From contig NW_006499973.1 of assembly GCF_000471905.2 (NCBI RefSeq), forward strand, positions 4,643,813 to 4,707,812: a stretch of DNA of 64,000 nucleotides, given 5' to 3'. The position numbers were made by a program, and so were the translations under genes. Below are positions 57,399-64,000 of this stretch, piece after piece (position 1 is the first letter of the stretch; every line of letters begins with the position of its first letter). This DNA is from Amborella trichopoda (lineage: Eukaryota > Streptophyta > Magnoliopsida > Amborellales > Amborellaceae). The notes under the pieces are model-generated. The model ran no database searches, had not been told where the DNA came from, and saw only the letters and a program-made list of their open reading frames with translations.

Positions 57399-58806
57399 CT
57401 AAGCCAAGTATCCAACACATCGTTTCACCAAATGATGAGAGGCCCGAAGGGCTGAGATGATGTGTAAAGGAGAAACATCCTTAATGCCCTTAAAATGTAG
57501 TTCAAGTTGACTAGGGCATCTAAAAGTTACAGTCTTATCAAAACAGCTCAATGTAGCATAGTGGGTAGACAACCAATCCATACCCAAAATAATATCAAAA
57601 TCCTGAATATAAACAAGAATCAAATCTACAGGCAACAAATGCTCTTCAATCACAATCCCACATTTTTTATACATCATATCAGTTTCTATTAATTCTCCCA
57701 TAGGCATACATACTATCAAAGTTCAAACAAGTCGTACAGGTTTTACATTCAAATGACATGAAAAGTGTGGTGCAACAAATGAATGGGAAGAACCAGGATC
57801 AATTAAAACTCTCGCTTCCATTCCACACACCGAAAGCGTACCTACAAAGGTTGATGCCTTGGCTTCTTGCTCGGTCAAGGTGAACACCTGCCCTTGAAGT
57901 CTTTCATCTGATCCTTTGACGGGGAAGTCTTTAATTCTATGGCCCAATTTATCGCACCGAAAGCAGACCCTGGTCTTTCTGAAGCATTTCACTGCCTTAT
58001 GGTTCCCCGATCCATAGTGGGGCAAGTTGGGGGTCCGTTGCCCCTTAAATCATTTGGGAGATCTTGACACCACCTTGATTGTTCCTTCCGTTCTACTCCC
58101 TCTTTCGAGGGGGTCGTGTCTTCTTCTTAAAACTCTCGGTCTGGGCGACACCCAACCTTCCATCCAGCAGCGGGGCAAACGTCTTAACGTTTGCTGCAAT
58201 AATCCTTCTTCTTATATCGAGCCAAAGGCCCGTCTCAAATTTACTAACCTTTTGTGCCTCAGTTCTAACAATATCCGCCGTATATCTGGAGAGTTCAACA
58301 AATTTTGCTGTATATTGCTCAATAGACATATTCCCCTATTGCAGCTCTATGAATTCTACCTCCTTCCTTTCCCTTACAGAGTCAGGGAAGTATTTTCTCC
58401 TGAAAGGCTTCTAGAAAACTCTCCCAAGTAGTCCCAACTCCTGACCCTTCCTGTGACTGTTTTACTAAGCTCCACCAGTGCTCAGCTTGTCCTTCGTGCA
58501 TAAAGGTACCTGCTTGACTTTTTGCTCGTCGATGCAATTTAGAACCTCAAAGATCTTTTCTATCTACCTTCTCCATATCTCAGCTTTTTCTACTCCCCCA
58601 TGCCCTACAAAGCTTGGAGGTGCCATCCTCCTGAACCTTTCTATCAAATTACTATTAGTCATATCAAGGGGCGGGGTAGAAGGGACCGGCCTTGCTTCCC
58701 TCAACACATGTGTCAAGGCCTCCAAAGTTTTGACGAGTTCACCGAAGGCCTCGATGTTCTCATTACTTGAACTCGCATTAATAGTAGGAGTCCTCGACAT
58801 CTCCAA
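57399..58806 (-). pseudogene. D gag, zinc knuckle and protease
   Basis: Gag start with NENIEAFGELVKTLEALTHV and FRRMAPPSFVGHGGVEKAE (58,564-58,806); gag core with QYTAKFVELSRYTADIV and FETGLWLDIRRRIIAANVKT (58,093-58,329); zinc-knuckle region CFRCDKLGHRIKD and protease region ARVLIDPGSSHSFV (57,723-58,025); protease end FDIILGMDWLSTHYA (57,399-57,719). Fossil with several breaks. Confidence 0.85.
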
Positions 58807-58895
58807 CCTAAAAAAGAAACACTTAGTTACTAGCCTATCAAAACTACCCTACAGACACTTCTACGACTCTCTAGGCCAAGAATCCGAACCTGGCT

Positions 58896-58907
58896 GCTCT
58901 GATACCA
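58896..58907 (-). other. Primer-binding site of D (tRNA-Met type)
   Basis: Minus strand TGGTATCAGAGC, four bases from the LTR end GTCGTGACA. Same site and spacing as in C. Confidence 0.9.
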
Positions 58908-58911
58908 TAAC

Positions 58912-59969
58912 TGTCACGACCCTACCCCTTGACCCCTGTTGGAGGGCAATAGAGTGTGGGATCACGACCGGAGGTCGCAAACGTCACTCAAGTGGGAGTG
59001 GCTCAGTGCAAGAAAATGTGGAACCAAGAGCAAACCAAGAAAGAACCTAGAATAAAACCATTCATCAAACAAAAAACATTTCAAAAGTACAACCATCTCA
59101 TTCATATCAGTGTTAAAAGTCTTTACAATTCCTTCAAGGCACTACTTACTCAAAATACACAAAATGAGGTACACCACACACTACTGAGACAACCAAAACA
59201 TACAATGAAAGTCTTTAAAGGATGGCTCTTCAACCTTTTGACTTCTAGCTTCAAATCCCCAATGGTCACCCACCTTAAGCACAGGTGTCAACACTCTGCA
59301 CTCTATAGTTATGAAAATAAGATGGAATGAGCTAAAGACCCAGTAAGTAGATCTACACCATTGCATTCCAACTAGCATGATAATGACAACAAAATAAGCC
59401 ACACACACTTACGTACATATACACATGTATCAAATAATGTCCTTCAACGTGCTTCTCAACACTCTAACAAAAATGTGAGAAAGGCAGTTCAATATATGTA
59501 ATGCATAAGTCGCAAAAGATAGAAGATCACAGTTACAGTTAAAAGCTCATGCAAAGCGTAAATAAGTCTAGCAAACAGATCTATCTACTCCTGAAGTAGA
59601 ATCCACATCAGTCAGGCTAAGCCAATCCTGAACTTGGGACTTCTACCCTCACTCAGGAGGGTGAACCATGAAAAATGGAAGATCCACTTTGTAAGGCCCT
59701 CATACACGCACACATCCCCAGCGCCCTTTGGTATTTTACATAGGCAAAGGCCTTGCAAAACACTACTCTCTCCTTGTACCCTTTTGGCGAGAGGGCATTA
59801 CACTATCATTAATCCAATGCGTAGTGCCCAAATAGATCTTGGGGGTGCAACCCACCCAACGACTCACATTCTGGGTCCCGTCCTATCATGGGGAGTCAAG
59901 GAAATATCACAGTTGTCAGCATCATCATTCACATAGTAGGTGCCCCTTTCACATAACATAAACATCATG
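58912..59969 (-). repeat. Clipped 5' LTR of element D
   Basis: Only the 3' ~1.06 kb of the LTR is present, ending at the primer site side with GTCGTGACA (minus strand) and breaking off in the 52-bp-type array at about 59,969 where E begins. It matches 31,046-31,830 closely and the C LTR ends (17,400-18,435) more distantly. No gene in it. Confidence 0.85.
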
Positions 59970-59989
59970 ACTCTTGGACCTCTGCAAAG

Positions 59990-60860
59990 TAGTTTATAAT
60001 CATGTGGCAGAAACGTGCACTATGGTTTAAGGTCATACAACTGGATCGTAGTTATGCAGTTTAAAGTCAAATAACCAGGACCGTGCAATTTAAGGTTGTG
60101 TACACCTCCGCTACAGCTTAAGGTCATATATTTCGAACCGTGGTGCTAAGCCTTTTAATGTCATGCGGCTAGGACACACATTATGGTTTAAAGTCATGCA
60201 GCTGGACCGTGGTTATGCAGTTTAAAGTCATACAACTAGGACCGTGCAGTTTAAGGTCGTGCAACTAGACCTCCATTACAGCTTAAGCTCATATAGTTTG
60301 GACCGTGAATTTAGGGTCGTGCATTTCGATCGTGGCTATGCATTTTAAGGTCGTGCAGCACGGACCGTGCAGTGTAAGGTCATGCAACTAGACCTCTGCT
60401 ACAATTTAAGGTCATATAGTTTGGACCATATTGTTTAGGGTCATGCATCTAGACCGTGGTTGTGCAGTTTATGGTCGTGCAGCACGGACCATGAAGTTTA
60501 AGGTCGTGCAACTAGACCTCTGCTACAATTGAAGGTCATATAGNNNNNNNNNNNNNNNNNNNNTTTAGGGTCATGCATCTAGACCGTGGTTGTGCAGTTT
60601 ATGGTCGTGCAGCACGGACCATGAAGTTTAAGGTCGTGCAACTAGACCTCTGCTACAATTGAAGGTCATATAGTTTGGACCATGGTGCTGAGCCTTTTAA
60701 CGCATGGGGCTAGGACGTGTACTATGGTTTAAGGTCATACAGCTGGACCGTGGTTATGCATTTTAAAGTTATACAACTATGACCGTGCAGTTTAAGGTCG
60801 TGCAACTAGACCTCCGCTACAGTTTAAGGTCATATAATTTGGACCATGCTCCATGGAGAA
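59990..60860 (-). repeat. 62-bp satellite-like array in E, with a 20-N gap
   Basis: Inverted copy of the arrays in F and B, with units reading (plus strand) GTTTAAGGTCATATAGTTTG and GGACCGTGNAGTTTAAGGTC. A 20-N gap at 60,544-60,563 is flanked by two identical 110-bp stretches (60,434-60,543 and 60,564-60,673), which suggests that the array is falsely lengthened here. Confidence 0.85.
60544..60563. other. 20-N assembly gap in the E array
   Basis: Twenty N bases between two identical 110-bp segments. Neighbouring units of this array differ at several positions, so exact identity over 110 bp next to a gap points to overlapping contig ends that were not merged. Confidence 0.9.
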
Positions 60861-61690
60861 CAGATATGTGGATGACAATCTGATTCCCTGAGGATAAAAT
60901 GGTTAAGACCATTGAAAAACGGAGGGATCCGATGGAAATGGTGTCTTGATGAAGGATGGCCAACAAAAGCGGATTTCACTAAGGCTCAGTAAGGGGTAAG
61001 CATACTCTCTAGGGTGAAAGATAGGTGGGTGTGAAATAGACCCACCAAAAATTGGATAGGTAAGAATGACCCTAACTTCAATGGGGATAATGGACTACAA
61101 TATGGGTGTGACTCCTTTGGGGATGAGGGACAGCTCCTAACTCCATTAGGGAAGATAGGCCACAATTTGGGTGCAACAGCCTGGTGATGACAGGTCACAA
61201 CTTTGGTGCAACCCCACTAAGAATAAGTGGTAGGACGCACAAGACTTCCCCCAGGAGTAGGTGATAATAGGTGCTGAAAATACGGCCGGCGCCAGGTGGC
61301 ACGCTAGTGACTTCTTGTGAGTATTCAATTGGCGCTGAGTTCTCAAAAACACACCCGGCACTAGGTTGTTAAAGGGTCTGCTGGCATTGTGAACAACCCA
61401 TGATATTATTTGAAGACAACTGGCGCTAAGTTAACGGTGCTAGGGTCATTTGAAAACACACGCAGCGCAAAGTCAACCAACACGAGGGTTGTTTGGAAAC
61501 ACTCCTGGTGCTAAGTCAACCAACGCTAAGGTTGATTGAAATTCACCCGGTGCTACATCAACTGACGTTGGGGATGGATCGATAAGAGTTACCTTGGGCC
61601 TCGAATCAAAGCCCGACTCGGCTCATCTTCACTTGGCTGCCCTTGGACGCAATTAGAATTCCCAATTTGTGAGGGAAATTTTGGGGCAGT
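60861..61690 (-). other. E 3' spacer with GCCGG-type repeats
   Basis: No gene seen. 60,870-61,260 matches the spacer of B at 47,161-47,560; 61,270-61,570 holds units with CCCGGCACTAGGTTG-like cores matching B's 46,740-47,160. The order is inverted relative to B, as expected for the opposite strand. Confidence 0.7.
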
Positions 61691-61694
61691 TGGC

Positions 61695-61704
61695 CTATAT
61701 AAGG
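61695..61704 (+). promoter_or_regulatory. TATA box of the antisense promoter in E
   Basis: CTATATAAGG on the plus strand, opposite to integrase, followed by GGGTAAAATCCCGTTTTC and TTAAGCACAAGTTTCCCTTA as in B (46,627 leftward). In this copy there is no antisense ORF downstream, only leader-like sequence to about 62,570. Confidence 0.6.
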
Positions 61705-62590
61705 GGGTAAAATCCCGTTTTCCCTTATTTTTCACCAAGGGTAAAAAATCTTAAGCACAAGTTTCCCTTAACCGTGAGGAGAGGGTGCTCAGTTGAAGTT
61801 CCAACGAGCAATGAGACTTCAGCAAAAGTTTTGCGGGGAAGGTTTTCAGCCAACGGTGGGACTCTAGCAAAGGTTTTGCAGGGAAGACCTTTGGCGTGCA
61901 GACTTTGTCAGGCGAAGTTATAGGGAGAGTTTTTTTTTTTTTTTTTTTAGCACAAGGGATTTTTTGATGAAGGGAGAAGGTTCCAAATGATGTAGTTTTG
62001 GTAGAAGAGGCAAGAAGTGAAACTGTGAGCATTTCTGCACGTTTTAGGAGTTTTTAAGAAGTTTCTCGAAGATTGTTGCCACATTTTGACACTGTTAGTG
62101 ATGTTGCAGATGTTTCCGGGAACTTAGAGAAGTTTACAGAAATTTTCTGTGAGGTATTGGTGCTGTCCTGGCCAAAAACATAGGTGGCAAAGTTTTTCAG
62201 CGGGTTTTCGATCATGTTGGAGAAGTTCCAACGCTAGACGAACAGTTATGGGAGGTGGACAATCGTGGAAGGTATATGGCTGGAGGAGGTGAAACATCGT
62301 TGGGGAGGCATACGGTTACCTCCAAAAATTTTGTGTCCATTAGGGAGGTGCGCAAACTTAGGCTTTGAAAACGAGGATTCTCAAGAAGAGAACAATCACG
62401 ACAGAGCTAGCATTAATCAGAAGTGTTGTCATTGCTAGGGCAACTGGCGCTGATGGTTTGGAGTGCTAACACAACCGGCGTTGAACCTCAAGAAAGGCAA
62501 CTGATGCTAGGGGTTAGAATCACAACCGGTGCTGGCCTTTGGTGGACACAGCTGGTGCTGGTTTTGATTGATATACACATTGATATACAC
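61705..62590 (+). other. Leader-like region downstream of the E antisense promoter
   Basis: Homologous to B's aORF leader (45,430-46,620). Contains a run of about 20 T at 61,930-61,948 and, at 62,440-62,560, units with CAACCGGCGTTG or CAACCGGTGCTGG. No gene recognised. Confidence 0.6.
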
Positions 62591-63022
62591 ATTAGATGAG
62601 ATATCTGTCTTGTACGTTTGGCATACAGGTCGGATAGACAGAGGCTAACGTTTTGGAGTGGCTCTTCTTTGTCTTCTGACCTGTAACCATCTTCTTACTC
62701 GTAAGATGAATTAATGCTAACTCTCCATGTGGTTTCGCTTCTTCTTCATGAGGAAAGCCTTTCTTTTGTGGGTTTGCTTCTCCCTCATGGGGCAAGCATT
62801 TGTTTTGGCCTGTAATCGTCTTCTTATCCTCAGATGCAAGAGCAACACTGTAGGTTTTCGATTGTAACTGTCCTCTTATCCTGAGATGCAAGAGACTTGT
62901 AACCTCCCTAGTAATGGGCTTCTTGTAACTTGTAACTCATTTTTACTGCAATAAAAAGATTTAGAGTTTGTTTGGACTATCTTGCTTATTTTTGCGTTGA
63001 GTCTCTTTCTTTTGAATATGTA
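62591..63022 (-). other. E spacer after integrase
   Basis: Follows the end of the integrase reading frame. It holds three degenerate repeats of about 60 bp (62,660-62,900) with CTTCTTATCCTCAGATGCAAG. A 99-codon open stretch here (minus strand, Lys/Glu-rich with HEGEANPQKKGF) reflects the repeats and is not a recognised protein. Confidence 0.55.
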
Positions 63023-64000
63023 TCATGGATAGTACTTCTTTAAGTATCGTCCATTGATAGGGGGCATCGCCTTGTCTCCATCAGGTTGTGTCAATATATA
63101 GGCTCCATTGGGCGAGACCTTTTTTACTATAAAGGGACCTTCCCACTTAGGCTCAAACTTCCCTTTACGCCGGTCGTGCTTAACAATAGGTCTTTTGACA
63201 ACTAAGACTAGATCACCACGGGTTAATGCGTGGACTTTGATAGACTTGTTGAAAGTCCTCTTCATTCTCCCTTGGTTGAGTTCAAGGCTCTGCTGAGCCT
63301 ATAACCTCTTTCCATCGAGTGCGTTCAATTCTTGATACCGGAGCTTAACTCTCTCATCTTCGGTTATTCCTTAATGAATAACGACTCGCAGCGAAGGGAT
63401 TTGTATATCAAGAGGTAAAACTGCTTCACCCCCATAAACCAAAGAATAAAGAGTGGAGTCAGTAGCATTTCACGTAGTAGTGCGATAAGCCCATAATGCT
63501 TCGAGAAGCTTCTCATGGCAGTTCTTCCTTGTATTTGATATTGACTTTCTTAAAACGTTTCACATAGTCTTATTGAAAGCCTCAGCTAATCCATTCACCC
63601 GAGGGTGGTACATAGTCGAGTACCTCTATTCGAAACTGAATTGGTTAACTAAGCGATCTATGTGATGACTCCTAAATTGAGGACCATTATCAGTTATACT
63701 CCTGTCGGGCATTTCGAAGCGATATATGAAATGATGTTGAACGAAGTAGGCCACCACTATCTCAGGAACCTGCTTAAGGGAGACTACTTCAGCCCACTTA
63801 GAGAAATAATATGTTGCAGCTAAGATAAAAACATGGCCCATTGTGGAAGGAGGGTCATTAGGCCCAACGATGTCCAAACCCCATTGTGAGAAATGCCATG
63901 ATGCAACCGTGGGGTGTAAAGGCTCTGGAGGCTAGTGAACTAGGCTGGAATGTATTTGGCATACTTGTCACTTTTTAGCATAGCTTAAAGAATCGACAAT
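63023..64000 (-). pseudogene. E integrase, Tat type (runs off the right edge)
   Basis: Minus strand. Core block MDIVGPNDPPSTMGHVFILA, ATYYFSKWAEVVSLKQVPE and ITDNGPQFRSHHIDRLVNQF (63,626-63,877); a middle block with STLYSLVYGGEAVLPLDIQI near 63,400-63,480; C-terminal block GDLVLVVKRPIVKHDRRKGK, FEPKWEGPFIVKKVSPNGAY and INGRYLKKYYP (63,023-63,265). No chromodomain follows, in keeping with the Tat/Ogre group. The rest of pol is beyond the window. Fossil with a few breaks. Confidence 0.9.

Larger units (their letters stand above)
54460..58911 (-). mobile_element. Element D internal region: Tekay/Del-like chromovirus polyprotein
   Basis: Minus strand, from primer site (58,896-58,907) to polypurine tract (54,461-54,475): gag, zinc knuckle, protease, RT, RNase H, integrase and chromodomain in the usual Ty3/Gypsy order, about 4.4 kb. 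The tRNA-Met primer site and the C-terminal chromodomain place it among chromoviruses, most likely Tekay/Del. It is a fossil with roughly eight to ten breaks, but every domain can still be recognised. Its LTR is related to that of C. Confidence 0.9.
59970..64000 (-). mobile_element. Element E: 3' part of an integrase-bearing Tat-like element
   Basis: Minus strand. Integrase runs off the right edge (63,023-64,000). It is followed leftward by a spacer, the region that carries the antisense promoter, GCCGGTTG-type repeats, the 3' spacer and the 62-bp array, all homologous and colinear with B. No antisense ORF lies between integrase and the promoter. The LTR is missing; the element stops at the D boundary near 59,969. 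It may represent the autonomous partner of the B family. It is a fossil with several breaks. Confidence 0.8.

Noticed and set aside
29671-60860. E and A sharing one LTR that D split
   Set aside because: E stops in its 62-bp array, before any LTR, and LTR-3 is cut at its other end, so nothing shows that the two belonged to one LTR.

Overview
The window is plant nuclear repeat DNA, very probably from a large-genome seed plant that I cannot name. All protein-like signal in it comes from Ty3/Gypsy LTR retrotransposons of two kinds. One is a Tat/Ogre-like group: the primer-binding site starts TGGCGACTCC, the gag zinc finger has the CAYH...H...DDC form, the protease has an LDGGSTVNLIP motif, and one copy has a Tat-type integrase. 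The other is a Tekay/Del-like chromovirus group: a tRNA-Met type primer site TGGTATCAGAGC, the usual polyprotein order, and a C-terminal chromodomain. I see no host gene, rRNA, tRNA or CRISPR array. Every element is a fossil with many breaks.

Layout, left to right. F (+, 1-5,811) is the 3' end of a Tat-like element: tandem arrays, polypurine tract, LTR-1. Its LTR end abuts A2 (-, 5,812-10,056), the gag part of a Tat-like element in the opposite direction. LTR-2 (-, 10,057-12,802) lies between A2 and A, so it looks like a shared LTR. A (-) occupies 12,803-14,948 and 25,113-29,670 and is split by C. C (+, 14,949-25,112) is a Tekay-related element with two LTRs, a gag remnant and a long 46-bp tandem array where pol would be. 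LTR-3 (-, 29,671-31,045) is the clipped 5' LTR of A. D (-) is a full-domain Tekay-like chromovirus: its 3' LTR is split into 31,046-32,569 and 53,375-54,459, its polyprotein region is 54,460-58,911, and its clipped 5' LTR is 58,912-59,969. B (+, 32,570-53,374) is inserted in D's 3' LTR. E (-, 59,970-64,000) is a Tat-like element with an integrase that runs off the right edge.

B is the most unusual element. Between its two ~3-kb LTRs it has a leader, gag, protease and a coiled-coil-like domain X, with no reverse transcriptase or integrase. It also carries a long antisense ORF (aORF) whose start resembles the plant mobile domain (PMD). The aORF has a TATA box of its own, and the same promoter stretch is present in E. 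E has integrase but no aORF, which suggests an autonomous/non-autonomous pair sharing 3' ends. A repeats the protease-X-aORF order, so this is a family layout and not an accident of one copy.

Relative ages from nesting: C is younger than A, B is younger than D, and F is younger than A2. The LTR pairs of B and C each differ at roughly one position in eight in samples compared by eye, so both are old, on the order of 5-10 million years under commonly used plant rates. Two 20-N gaps (34,070-34,089 and 60,544-60,563) are flanked by duplicated sequence and look like unmerged contig ends.
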